Positions 1-8,440 of a stretch of 59,378 nt of DNA are shown here, piece after piece. This DNA is from an uncultured Roseburia sp. (lineage in GTDB: Bacteria; Bacillota_A; Clostridia; Lachnospirales; Lachnospiraceae). Location: contig USRX01000011.1 of the NCBI GenBank assembly GCA_900557275.1, positions 1 through 59,378 on the forward strand. Direction: 5' to 3'. How positions within the stretch are numbered: the first letter of the stretch is position 1; every line of letters starts with the position of its first letter. The position numbers and the translations under genes were made by a program. The notes under the pieces were generated by a model. It did not search any database, was not told the origin of the DNA, and saw only the letters and a program-made list of their open reading frames with translations.

Positions 1-439
1 CCTGCCAAAAAACATGAAATGTGTCTGTTTTTACAAATTCATCATATTTTGAACACAAAATAAACATATTTTCCCGCTATGATAATACTTGTAAAAGCAA
101 GAGAGCTTTTTCAAATTTATTTTTTCATAAACTTTCCTCTTTTTATAAGAGTCAGCCAGACATCCTTCCCCCCGTCATTTGCTGACTCTTATATATTTTT
201 AGCATATGTTAGAAGATTATCTGTAAGCTTCTATATCTTTTTTGTTCCTTTTCTATTCTCGAAGCCTCCACTGCATCAATCACGCCACTCCAGTTCATGA
301 TATGGATAGCATTCATATATTCCTGCGATACTTCTTTATTCTTTATCCTTTAGCCATAATCTGAGAAAATCCAGATATTAGCAGGTCGCGGACTACAAAA
401 GGTACTTTCTTTGAATGCTATTTTATCAAAAAATTTTCG
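1..439. other. AT-rich stretch without a convincing gene
   Basis: No credible gene is seen on either strand. The plus-strand open frame at 79-300 is dominated by Phe, Ser and Leu, lacks a ribosome binding site and resembles no family I know. If the IS3-type OrfA at 440-724 belonged to an intact element, OrfB would lie here on the minus strand, but the reading frames are broken by stops and show no DDE-type sequence. The stretch does hold two inverted repeats: AAAAGC/GCTTTT at 93-110 and a perfect 12-bp repeat at 145-192. It is best read as an intergenic region at the distal end of the polysaccharide locus. Confidence 0.5.
145..192 (+). terminator. 12-bp inverted repeat, possible terminator
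   Basis: ATAAGAGTCAGC at 145-156 is repeated exactly in inverted form at 181-192 with a 24-base loop. On the plus strand the second arm is followed by ATATATTTTT, which suits an intrinsic terminator for a plus-strand transcript coming from outside the window or starting near position 80. On the minus strand the arm is followed by an A-rich stretch, so it suits termination of the polysaccharide operon less well. It could also be an insertion-sequence relic. Confidence 0.35.
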
Positions 440-724
440 TCAACTTTCCAGATTATTGATAGCTTTTTTTAATACCTCAAGTGCATCTTGTGTCCTGCGT
501 AATTCACGTTTTAAACGTGCTATCTCTTTTACTTCCTCAGATGCATAATTACCAGAGCCATAATTTTCAATACTACCAATATCACGAAACTCTTTCTGCC
601 AGCGTGATAAAGTTTGATGGCTAATACCAAGCTGATAAGCACAGCCCTGTAATCCTAGGTTTCTATGGTCATGATAATACTGAACGGCATCGATTTTAAA
701 TTGCTTGTCGTAGCGTTTTGCCAT
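440..724 (-). CDS. IS3-family transposase OrfA (orphan)
   Basis: A 94-residue protein of the IS3 OrfA / HTH_8 type. The N-terminal half carries the helix-turn-helix (GCAYQLGISHQTLSRW, about residues 27-42). The C-terminal half is a leucine-zipper-like coiled coil (EIARLKRELRRTQDALEVLK) that in IS3 elements mediates OrfA/OrfAB multimerisation. The ribosome binding site GGAGGA lies 8 bases before the ATG. No OrfB (DDE catalytic part) follows on the same strand, so this copy cannot encode an active transposase by itself. It may be an IS relic or a domesticated HTH protein. It starts only 37 bases after the stop of the preceding gene, at the far end of the glycopolymer locus, a common place for IS debris. 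Confidence 0.8.
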   Translation of the reverse strand: MAKRYDKQFKIDAVQYYHDHRNLGLQGCAYQLGISHQTLSRWQKEFRDIGSIENYGSGNYASEEVKEIARLKRELRRTQDALEVLKKAINNLES

Positions 725-761
725 AATAAATTCCTCCTTTAGGGCAATACATAATACATTC

Positions 762-1679
762 TCATTCTGGTTTTATAGACTCAAACTCCCCATCATCATT
801 ATTATTTTCATCCGAATTATCCCATTCATTATTACCTATATCATCATTATTTCCCCATTCATTATTACCTATATCATCATTATTATTTCCCCTATCATTA
901 TTATCTTCTATATCATCCGGTATTATATCTGAGCTGTCAATTATATCATCTGATACACTGGTCGAGCCTGACACAACATTATCCACAATAGAAGAATTCG
1001 CATTTGATTTTGATGGCGTCTTATTTTTTTTCTTTTTTTCTGTAGGTGTTGTTGATTCTGTCTGTTTAGTTTCGCTTTCAGTTTCTTTTTTGGTTGTTTC
1101 CTCTTTTTGTTCGTCCTCATTCTCCTTTTCTGGAACATCATTTTCTGAAAGAACTTTTTCCCGTTCTGTATAGCTTGTCAGCAAACCGTCAATTACCGTA
1201 ATATACTCCATATATTTTTCTTCGGTAACTACATCATACATGTCGTACTCTGTTTTTATTGTATCTTTTAAATCTGTTAATGCCACACTGCATTCATTAA
1301 TTTTATTTTTATCTGTTACTCCATCAATATTTGATATGTTATTTAGATTAATAACTTTGTCATAATCATCTACAAAATATTTTTTTTCAAATGCAAGCGT
1401 TGATTCATACATTTTTTTACAGTCATCATTAATATTTTTAGACTGCTTATATTCTGTATAACTTTTCTGCGTATTTTTTAATATATTTAACTTCTGTGTT
1501 CTATCTGTTTCCTGTTCAAAAGTATCTTTGAAATTTTGGATTTCTGTCTGTTTCTCAGTTATCATCGCCTGTTGTTGTTCAGCCTTATAATCATCAAAAG
1601 TTTTCTTTCCAAACACACAAACACATATAATAGCCAAAACAATGCATATATCCAATATAACGATTATTTTTTTTCTCAT
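762..1679 (-). CDS. Membrane-anchored protein with acidic repeat tail, unknown function
   Basis: I do not recognise a family. About residues 4-25 form one hydrophobic segment that can act as a signal anchor, so most of the chain is probably extracytoplasmic. Residues 30-180 are Lys/Glu/Asp-rich and likely helical. Residues 180-225 are a low-complexity E/K/T/S linker. The C-terminus is very Asn/Asp-rich and contains two tandem 11-residue units NNDDIGNNEWG. I chose ATG at 1679, preceded by AAGGA with 8 bases spacing; a GTG one codon upstream (1682) is also possible. It follows the acyltransferase gene by about 150 bases in the distal, AT-rich part of the polysaccharide locus. It may be a surface-exposed accessory protein, but nothing in the sequence shows a function. 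Confidence 0.6.
   Translation of the reverse strand: MRKKIIVILDICIVLAIICVCVFGKKTFDDYKAEQQQAMITEKQTEIQNFKDTFEQETDRTQKLNILKNTQKSYTEYKQSKNINDDCKKMYESTLAFEKKYFVDDYDKVINLNNISNIDGVTDKNKINECSVALTDLKDTIKTEYDMYDVVTEEKYMEYITVIDGLLTSYTEREKVLSENDVPEKENEDEQKEETTKKETESETKQTESTTPTEKKKKNKTPSKSNANSSIVDNVVSGSTSVSDDIIDSSDIIPDDIEDNNDRGNNNDDIGNNEWGNNDDIGNNEWDNSDENNNDDGEFESIKPE
822..887 (-). repeat. 33-bp in-frame tandem repeat (2 copies)
   Basis: Two near-identical 33-base units, offset 822 to 855, encode NNDDIGNNEWG twice near the C-terminus of the membrane-anchored protein. Because 33 is a multiple of three, copy-number change would keep the frame, as in contingency-type surface protein repeats. Confidence 0.7.
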
Positions 1680-1831
1680 CACTCTTTTCCTTGTTGTACT
1701 ACAAGAAAATATCCTTCCTGCATCCTTCTTTTGGTGTTAAAATTTTTCTTCCGTAACCCAAAACACAACTTTTACATTGCTTTTATCAAACATATCCATA
1801 TTAATCAGGCAACATTACTTTAATTTAAATT

Positions 1832-2752
1832 TTACTCATACTTCAATGCTGCCTGATCTTTGCATTCTTCAAAATAATCTAACGAATTATCTTTTATATT
1901 ATCTCTAGACCAAATAATTCCCTCTCTAATAATTTTAGCTGGACATCCTGCGATAATTACATTTGGTGGAAATTTTGACGATGTTACAGTCCTTGCTCCG
2001 CAAATAGAATTATTACCAATTTCTGCTCCTCCCAGTAGTTCACATTCTCTTCCAACCCATACATGATTTCCAATGCATATATTTTTTTCATAATTTATCC
2101 GCTTATGAGTATATTTATCAAATATATGATGCATATCCGATTGCATAATCGAAATTGTATGTGAAAACATACACTCCTTTCCTATAGATACTTCGCCATC
2201 TGTATTTACAAGAACATTTGCAGAAAATATGGTCGTTTCATCTCCAATTTTAAAATTCGCATTTTTTCCCATCATTTTCACGTAAAAACGTTCTCTTACA
2301 GCAATGTTTCCTATCTCTACCGTACTATTCTCCGCTTCTGCAACTTCCACGATAATATTCCCTTTTGCTTTTGGATGGACTTTAATCGTATTATTACGAA
2401 AATCTGTATACTTACCACCAACTGCTTTTAAATACTGTAATTTATACTTTCCCTTATTTATCAAAAAGTCTAAATGTACAAAAGGAATTTTGTTTTCTTT
2501 GCACCACATCATAGCATCTATAATGTCTGCATCCTTTGCCTGACTAATAATCACATAAGGATTCTTCAATTTTAAAATTTCATTTTTACTTTCTAAAATA
2601 GTATAGGAATCATCAATTTGTTTCATATATTTTTTATTGCCAAATATATATTTTACATCAACAATTTGTTTTAATTTATCAATATTTTCGTGGAAATATT
2701 GATATCCTCCCCATGAAATCCAAGTCATTTCTGCAAATTTCTTTTCCATCAT
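1832..2752 (-). CDS. Left-handed beta-helix (hexapeptide) acyltransferase
   Basis: The C-terminal half (about residues 120-285) shows hexapeptide-repeat character ending in the signature of the WbbJ/LacA/CysE acetyltransferases: IGNHVWVGRECELLGGAEIG, then NSICGARTVTSSKFPPNVIIAGCPAKII. Such enzymes transfer an acetyl or other acyl group from CoA to a sugar hydroxyl or amino group. The His in the MHHIFDK region is a candidate active-site residue. The N-terminal 110 residues do not match the usual acetyltransferase N-cap and may recognise the glycan. Start: ATG at 2752 with GGAG 8 bases upstream; a second ATG follows directly. It lies 16 bases after ugd, so modification of the repeat unit is the likely role. 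The acceptor is unknown. Confidence 0.85.
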   Translation of the reverse strand: MMEKKFAEMTWISWGGYQYFHENIDKLKQIVDVKYIFGNKKYMKQIDDSYTILESKNEILKLKNPYVIISQAKDADIIDAMMWCKENKIPFVHLDFLINKGKYKLQYLKAVGGKYTDFRNNTIKVHPKAKGNIIVEVAEAENSTVEIGNIAVRERFYVKMMGKNANFKIGDETTIFSANVLVNTDGEVSIGKECMFSHTISIMQSDMHHIFDKYTHKRINYEKNICIGNHVWVGRECELLGGAEIGNNSICGARTVTSSKFPPNVIIAGCPAKIIREGIIWSRDNIKDNSLDYFEECKDQAALKYE

Positions 2753-2768
2753 ATATCATACTCCTGCT

Positions 2769-4007
2769 TTAATCTCTTCCATATAAGTCTCTCGTATACA
2801 CTTTCATTTTTACATCATCAAGGCAACTACCATAACGATTAGCGATAATTGCCTGACTTTGTTCTTTAAATTTTTCCAAATCATTTACAACTTTGCTTCC
2901 AAAGAAAGTACTGCCATCTTCCAATGTTGGCTCATAAATAATAACAGATGCCCCTTTAGCTTTAATTCGTTTCATAACCCCTTGTATAGAAGACTGACGG
3001 AAATTATCCGAATTTGATTTCATGGTAAGACGATATACACCTATTACAACATCTTTCTCCATAGAAGCATCATAGATATTTTCATCTCCATAAGCATAAT
3101 ATCCCGCTTTTTGCAAAACACGGTCTGCTATAAAATCTTTCCTTGTTCTATTGGATTCAACAATTGCAGACATCATATTCTGCGGTACATCCGCATAGTT
3201 TGCCAAAAGCTGCTTTGTATCCTTCGGTAAACAATAGCCGCCATATCCAAACGATGGATTGTTATAATGAGAACCAATTCTAGGATCAAGACACACACCA
3301 TTAATAATCTGCTGTGTGTTCAAGCCTTTCATTTCTGCATAAGTATCCAACTCATTAAAATAGGAAACTCTAAGCGCCAAATATGTATTAGCGAACAACT
3401 TTACTGCCTCCGCTTCTGTAAATCCCATGATCAAAGTATCAATATTTTCTTTAATCGCACCTTCCTGCAATAATCCTGCAAATGTATTCGCAGATTTTAC
3501 AAGTCTGGCATTTTCAACATCCGTTCCCACAATAATTCTGGATGGATATAAATTATCATATAATGCCTTAGATTCTCGCAAGAATTCTGGACTAAAGATA
3601 ATATTATCACAATGAAATTTTTCTCTGATGCTTGCTGTATAACCCACTGGTATTGTAGATTTAATTACCATAATTGCTTCTGGATTATATTTAATAACCA
3701 ACTGAATCACATCTTCTACCGCCGATGTATCAAAGAAATTTTTCTTACTGTCATAATTTGTTGGTGCAGCAATGATTACAAAATCTGCATCTTTATATGC
3801 AGATTCTGCATCTAATGTAGCTGTCAAATTTAACTCTTTTTCCTTTAAATATTTTTCAATATATTCATCCTGAATCGGACTAATTCTTTTATTAATTTTT
3901 TCAACTTTTTCAGAGACAATATCCACTGCCATTACCTCATGATTCTGAGCTAACAATGTGGCAATAGAAAGCCCTACATACCCAGTTCCTGCTACTGCAA
4001 TTTTCAT
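2769..4007 (-). CDS. ugd: UDP-glucose 6-dehydrogenase
   Basis: Oxidises UDP-glucose to UDP-glucuronate with two NAD+, supplying a uronic acid for surface polysaccharide. The N-terminal Rossmann motif GTGYVGLS (residues 7-14), the conserved SPEFLRE and [16 protein letters not shown] blocks, and the catalytic cysteine in [15 protein letters not shown] are all present. The 412-residue length and the sequence resemble the short Ugd of enteric bacteria and the HasB/Cap3A type of streptococci. The C-terminal UDP-binding domain includes [13 protein letters not shown] and ends [11 protein letters not shown]. It sits between the GT2-GT8 fusion and the acyltransferase, so the polymer probably contains glucuronic acid or a derived sugar. 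UDP-ManNAc or GDP-mannose dehydrogenases share the fold but fit the sequence less well. Confidence 0.95.
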   Translation of the reverse strand: MKIAVAGTGYVGLSIATLLAQNHEVMAVDIVSEKVEKINKRISPIQDEYIEKYLKEKELNLTATLDAESAYKDADFVIIAAPTNYDSKKNFFDTSAVEDVIQLVIKYNPEAIMVIKSTIPVGYTASIREKFHCDNIIFSPEFLRESKALYDNLYPSRIIVGTDVENARLVKSANTFAGLLQEGAIKENIDTLIMGFTEAEAVKLFANTYLALRVSYFNELDTYAEMKGLNTQQIINGVCLDPRIGSHYNNPSFGYGGYCLPKDTKQLLANYADVPQNMMSAIVESNRTRKDFIADRVLQKAGYYAYGDENIYDASMEKDVVIGVYRLTMKSNSDNFRQSSIQGVMKRIKAKGASVIIYEPTLEDGSTFFGSKVVNDLEKFKEQSQAIIANRYGSCLDDVKMKVYTRDLYGRD

Positions 4008-4085
4008 GATATCTTCTGCTCCTTAAATATTTTTACAGCGTTTCTGTTATTCCAAGCTATTCATAACACTCCATTGAAACCGTAT

Positions 4086-6248
4086 TTATTTTTTATTTGA
4101 CGGCAATGCTTCCCTCTTTAAAACAAGATCTTTATATGGAGACTGTTTATGATAAAAATCATATAAGTCTGATAAATATCCCATATTATATTTCCACGGT
4201 TTTTCATGACTTCCTAAATGCAGAATCGCAGCCTGTTTAAATGCCTCTTCTGCCGTATCAGGAAATACTACTCCATAGAAAACTGACAATTTTTTAGGAT
4301 CCCACCAGTCATAAAATTTATTCAGGAAATTGTATCTCGGCTCTACAAAGCAAATATTATGTCCTAAAACAACATTCAATGTATCCTGATCCATAAAATG
4401 ATTAATACCATTTATACGATATTCAACCAGCTTGTCTGTTACATTATCTTTTCGCATTTTTGTCAAATTCATTAACATCATTCCGGAATTAAAATAATAT
4501 TTATATGGATAATGTAAAAACTGTAAATGTTTTGGATTTCTTTCAGATATGATGTCTTTTACTACAGCTGCATATTTTCCCCTAATATCTAAATTATATA
4601 ATTCCAAAAGATCGTCCTGAACTAGCACATCTCCGTCCATATATAACACTTTTCCTACTTTGTTTAAAATCGTCGGAATTTTAAATTTCAGAATCGCTGC
4701 CGGAGAAACATGTAAATCCCCATCTCTTTTCGTATATGTTGAAAATCTTTCATCTTGTTTTACATCAATGATATCGACTATGAAATCATCACTTTTCAAA
4801 GAATGTAATTTCTTCTTATTCTCATCGCCTAGATTCGATGCAAAAATATGAACTTTATATATTGAATCTGGCAGTTTATTCAGTTTTAATGAAGTCAATG
4901 CGACTCCAGTAGGCAGACAATAATTTTCATCTGTTATATATACCAAATGCACCACTTTATTTACATTTTTTCGGCGTTCCAGACGAAGTTTTTTATCTTT
5001 ATTTTTACGGAATCCTTTTGTGATGTCTCTTCCAATCTTATAACTTGAGGAATTCCACATATCATAAATAAGTGCATTTTGTTTTTTAAGTTCATTCTCA
5101 AGATATTTTCTTTCAGATTTTACAATTTCTAATCTTTTATTTACTTTTTTTAACTCCGCACTGCTATCTTTTTTTAATTTATTAATAATATTTTTTGCTA
5201 AATATTCTTCTGGCTTTTTAAGAACAAGTTCCACTTCCTGCTTTTCTTTTTTCAAAAACAAATTCCAGTCTATTTCGCCAGCAAGTTCTGCTTCTTTCAA
5301 TTCCTTATGAAAAACAGCAAGATATTCCATTCTAAACTCTTCTGCTAACCGATTATAAGTAAATACATAGTTTAAGAATTTTTTTCTACTATATTGATAT
5401 ATAAACCGCTCCTTTAATTCCTGATGTTCTTCTAGGATAGCTCTTATAAATTCATATTCTTTATTCATTACATATACTTTTGCTTTATTGTATACAGATG
5501 AATTTGGATTATCCCTTCGGTTATAATAATAAGGTTTTTTATAAAAATAAACTCTGTTTGCAAACATGAACGTTTGAAACCAGAAACCATTATCCTGATA
5601 ACTTGCACCTGGAGATTCATGATGTCTTATTCCATTATCTACAAGAAATTCTCTTTTATAAATACCGCTCCATGTCTGCATTACGAGTTCAAAAACCTTA
5701 TCATCTTCTTTTGGATCAATTACTTTATTATAAAGGTCTTTTGCACGCGCTGCCACTTCAATATAATCACATTTTAGTTTTCCATTTTCCATAACGAATC
5801 TATTGAAATCAGATTTTACCAAATCCAGATTTTCTTTTTCAGCAAGATTATACAAATCCTCAAACATATGCTCATCTGCAAAATCATCGCTTTCAACAAT
5901 ACCGATATATATTCCCCTTGCCATATCCATACCAAGGTTCATAGCATGCCCGTATCCTGCATTATCTTTATCAATGATTTTAAAACGTTCATCTTTTTGG
6001 GCAAACGTTTTCAAAATGCTCAAAGAATTATCTGTTGAACCATCATTCACACAAATAAATTCAATCTCTTTCAATGTCTGATTCTCCAGACTCTGCAAAC
6101 ATTCTTCCAAATAGGTTTCCACATTACATACCGGCACTACAACGGATACTTTTGGAATATCTTCTTCATTATTAAAATTAATCAATTCATGAATTTTTAC
6201 TTTATTTCTTGTTTCTACTTTTTGTTCCTCATATGTGTTTTTCTTCAC
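4086..6248 (-). CDS. Bifunctional glycosyltransferase: GT2 domain fused to GT8 domain
   Basis: Two glycosyltransferase modules in one 720-residue chain. Residues about 33-290 are GT2: VSVVVPVCN, VNDGSTDNS, and ESDD at 119-122 as the DXD-like metal/nucleotide site. Residues 330-420 are charged and coiled-coil-like. Residues about 432-700 are GT8: VHLVYITDENY, LYMDGD with the DXD at 538-540, YFNSGMMLMNL, and HLGSHEKPW at 677-685. GT8 enzymes are retaining galactosyl/glucosyltransferases of the LgtC type. The two domains could add successive sugars. Translation probably begins at GTG 6248 (AAGGAG 7 bases upstream) inside the end of the upstream GT2 gene, a 20-base overlap suggesting translational coupling. 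The GT2 part is a close paralogue of that neighbour. Confidence 0.9.
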   Translation of the reverse strand: MKKNTYEEQKVETRNKVKIHELINFNNEEDIPKVSVVVPVCNVETYLEECLQSLENQTLKEIEFICVNDGSTDNSLSILKTFAQKDERFKIIDKDNAGYGHAMNLGMDMARGIYIGIVESDDFADEHMFEDLYNLAEKENLDLVKSDFNRFVMENGKLKCDYIEVAARAKDLYNKVIDPKEDDKVFELVMQTWSGIYKREFLVDNGIRHHESPGASYQDNGFWFQTFMFANRVYFYKKPYYYNRRDNPNSSVYNKAKVYVMNKEYEFIRAILEEHQELKERFIYQYSRKKFLNYVFTYNRLAEEFRMEYLAVFHKELKEAELAGEIDWNLFLKKEKQEVELVLKKPEEYLAKNIINKLKKDSSAELKKVNKRLEIVKSERKYLENELKKQNALIYDMWNSSSYKIGRDITKGFRKNKDKKLRLERRKNVNKVVHLVYITDENYCLPTGVALTSLKLNKLPDSIYKVHIFASNLGDENKKKLHSLKSDDFIVDIIDVKQDERFSTYTKRDGDLHVSPAAILKFKIPTILNKVGKVLYMDGDVLVQDDLLELYNLDIRGKYAAVVKDIISERNPKHLQFLHYPYKYYFNSGMMLMNLTKMRKDNVTDKLVEYRINGINHFMDQDTLNVVLGHNICFVEPRYNFLNKFYDWWDPKKLSVFYGVVFPDTAEEAFKQAAILHLGSHEKPWKYNMGYLSDLYDFYHKQSPYKDLVLKREALPSNKK

Positions 6249-7374
6249 TCTTTTTCTCCTTATACTCTCGAATTTTTCTTGGAAATTTAGTAGCGGCTAA
6301 GCCAATTTTATAAGACAGCGAATTCCGGATTTCTCTTAATTCAAATTCTAATTGCTTAATATCTTTTTCAGCTTGGTTAGATGATTCCCAGCTATTTATA
6401 TTTGTTTTATAAATATATTGTGTAGGGTTATTAATAATTTCCTGAATTTCTCCCCACTCATCATCTTTAAAGATTCCCTTTGTCAACTCCCCTTCCATAA
6501 AATCTTTCTTCCATTCTTCGCTGATATATTTTATATAATCTTCTTTCATATGTTCTGCACATCGATTAAGATTAAATTTGTATGTTTGATATTTTTTAAT
6601 ATGATAACCATCCAAAAATTTTTCTTTAATTCCAGGTACATCATTCATTATCTTATAAATAAATTCAAATTCACGATTTCCTGCATATATATTTTCTAAT
6701 TGATTTACAGATGAACTACTATTATCTCGTCGGTTCATATAAAAAGGAATCTGCACATAGTAAATTTTCTTGCAATAACAAAGTGTCTGAAACCAGAATC
6801 CATTATCCTGAAAAGATGCGCCTCGTGATTCATTAAACTTTATATTGTTTGATAAGATAAGATCTCGTCGATAAATACCGCACCATATATTAACAATATA
6901 CCGAAAAATTTCTTTATTCACATTTGGAGATATCACTTTGTTATAAGCACTTTGGTCATCAGCAACTGATTGATATAAAGTATTCATTTCTGAATTTAAT
7001 GGTGTTGTAAATCTTTTAAAATCTGCTTTTACAATATCTACATTGTACATTTCTGCTACGTCATACAAATATTCATACATACGTTCATTTACATAGTCGT
7101 CTGGTTCTACAATCCCAATATATTTCCCCGTAGCCATTTGAATACCCAGATTCATAGCATGCCCATATCCATGATTAGCTGTTGAAACAACTTTTATCCG
7201 CGAATCTTTTTTTTCAAAATAGGAAAGAATCTGAGATGAAAAATCCTTTGAACCATCATCAACGCAAATAATTTCAATTTCATTCAAAGATTGCGCTATA
7301 ACGCTTTCTAAACTTTGCGTTAAATATCTCTCTACATTATACACAGGCATGACAATTGAAACTTTAGGTTCCAT
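6229..7374 (-). CDS. GT2 family glycosyltransferase
   Basis: A 381-residue inverting glycosyltransferase with the GT-A fold: KVSIVMPVYNVERYL at the N-terminus, VDDGSKD, GYGHAMNLGIQMATG, and EPDD as the metal-binding motif. The block GASFQDNGFWFQT followed by MNRRDNSSSSV is nearly the same as in the GT2 half of the downstream fusion, so the two arose by duplication. The C-terminal 80 residues are helical and charged and end in a stretch like the linker of the fusion (SLSYKIG in one, SSSYKIG in the other). It overlaps the upstream GT4 gene by 11 bases and the downstream gene by 20. Donor and acceptor sugars cannot be read from sequence. Confidence 0.92.
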   Translation of the reverse strand: MEPKVSIVMPVYNVERYLTQSLESVIAQSLNEIEIICVDDGSKDFSSQILSYFEKKDSRIKVVSTANHGYGHAMNLGIQMATGKYIGIVEPDDYVNERMYEYLYDVAEMYNVDIVKADFKRFTTPLNSEMNTLYQSVADDQSAYNKVISPNVNKEIFRYIVNIWCGIYRRDLILSNNIKFNESRGASFQDNGFWFQTLCYCKKIYYVQIPFYMNRRDNSSSSVNQLENIYAGNREFEFIYKIMNDVPGIKEKFLDGYHIKKYQTYKFNLNRCAEHMKEDYIKYISEEWKKDFMEGELTKGIFKDDEWGEIQEIINNPTQYIYKTNINSWESSNQAEKDIKQLEFELREIRNSLSYKIGLAATKFPRKIREYKEKKSEEKHI

Positions 7375-8440
7375 TTTTTTCTTCCTCCGTAATTAATTTG
7401 AAAAAATTAATTTTATATATTTTTTCCGTTGATGTTTTTTTATATGCTTGTCTCATTTGAAGGCCATTTAAAATTAGTTTTTTTCTACTTGTTAATTCAC
7501 ACATTTTTCTACATAATCCACCAATATCTTCCGTTTCATACACCCATGCCTTTTTTTTATCCAAATATTGAGCCCCGACATTTTCAGACATAATTAACGC
7601 CTTTCCCAACATTGCACCCTCTAGCGCAACTAGAGAACATGACTCATCTCTTGATGCAATAACAAAAACATTCATTTTTCTATATAATGCATATCTTTTA
7701 TTTTCATCAGCAATTTCTCCATGATCTATAATACGATCATCATACATTAATTCCAGTTTTTCCCAATACTCCCTTGCCCATTCTGGCTTTCTACCCACAA
7801 TATGCAAACAAGTTATTTTCTTTAAATTTTCCGGCATACTCAAAAAAGCTTTAATTGCTATATCAAATCCTTTTCGTTTTTCGTAAGTCCCTGATAATAA
7901 ATAATGAATCTTTCCATCTCTGACAATATTCCAATCATTGCGATATACATCATTAACAAAATTATGTAAAACATGTAATTTTTTAGGCATACAATAAGCA
8001 GAAATAAATTTTTCTGCATATTCGCTTACACAAATCACATTATCTGCCATACAAATATCATTTACATCCATTTGACAATCATGGGCTATCTGAAAAATAT
8101 TTTGAGCTTCTCTAATATACAAAAATGTTTTTGTTACTTTTTGAAAATCAGTAACAAGATGCGCCGAAAAAAACGTATTAAGTATCACAAACTGATATTG
8201 TGTAAGATTTAATTTCAAATTCTTTATTTTGGAATCTATAACACAAACATCAATATCTTCTTTTTTAAATTCCTGGCTAAATATACCATCCTTAATCGTC
8301 CAAACATCCACCATATAGCCAGCTCTTTTTAGCATATGTGCTATATTTAAAAGACTTCTTGGTGCTCCCGTATATGTCATTTCATGAGATACCAATAGTA
8401 CTTTTTTTTGTAAATCTACTTTATTAAATGTTTGCATCAT
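7364..8440 (-). CDS. GT4 family glycosyltransferase
   Basis: A 358-residue GT-B glycosyltransferase. The N-terminal domain begins VLLVSHEMTYTGAPRSLLN, typical of GT4 enzymes that bind a lipid-linked acceptor. The C-terminal domain has the nucleotide-binding block LLSGTYEKRKGFD and the EX7E motif (ESCSLVALE in the SRDE region). It retains the donor sugar's anomeric configuration. The gene overlaps the HAD/COG5610 gene upstream by 17 bases and the GT2 gene downstream by 11 bases, so it is translated from the same polysaccharide mRNA. It is visibly AT-rich, like its neighbours from 0.7 to 11.4 kb. Confidence 0.9.
   Translation of the reverse strand: MMQTFNKVDLQKKVLLVSHEMTYTGAPRSLLNIAHMLKRAGYMVDVWTIKDGIFSQEFKKEDIDVCVIDSKIKNLKLNLTQYQFVILNTFFSAHLVTDFQKVTKTFLYIREAQNIFQIAHDCQMDVNDICMADNVICVSEYAEKFISAYCMPKKLHVLHNFVNDVYRNDWNIVRDGKIHYLLSGTYEKRKGFDIAIKAFLSMPENLKKITCLHIVGRKPEWAREYWEKLELMYDDRIIDHGEIADENKRYALYRKMNVFVIASRDESCSLVALEGAMLGKALIMSENVGAQYLDKKKAWVYETEDIGGLCRKMCELTSRKKLILNGLQMRQAYKKTSTEKIYKINFFKLITEEEKNGT

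Noticed and set aside
79..300. Plus-strand 73-residue open frame
   Set aside because: No ribosome binding site, Phe/Ser/Leu-heavy composition, spans a perfect inverted repeat; treated as non-coding.
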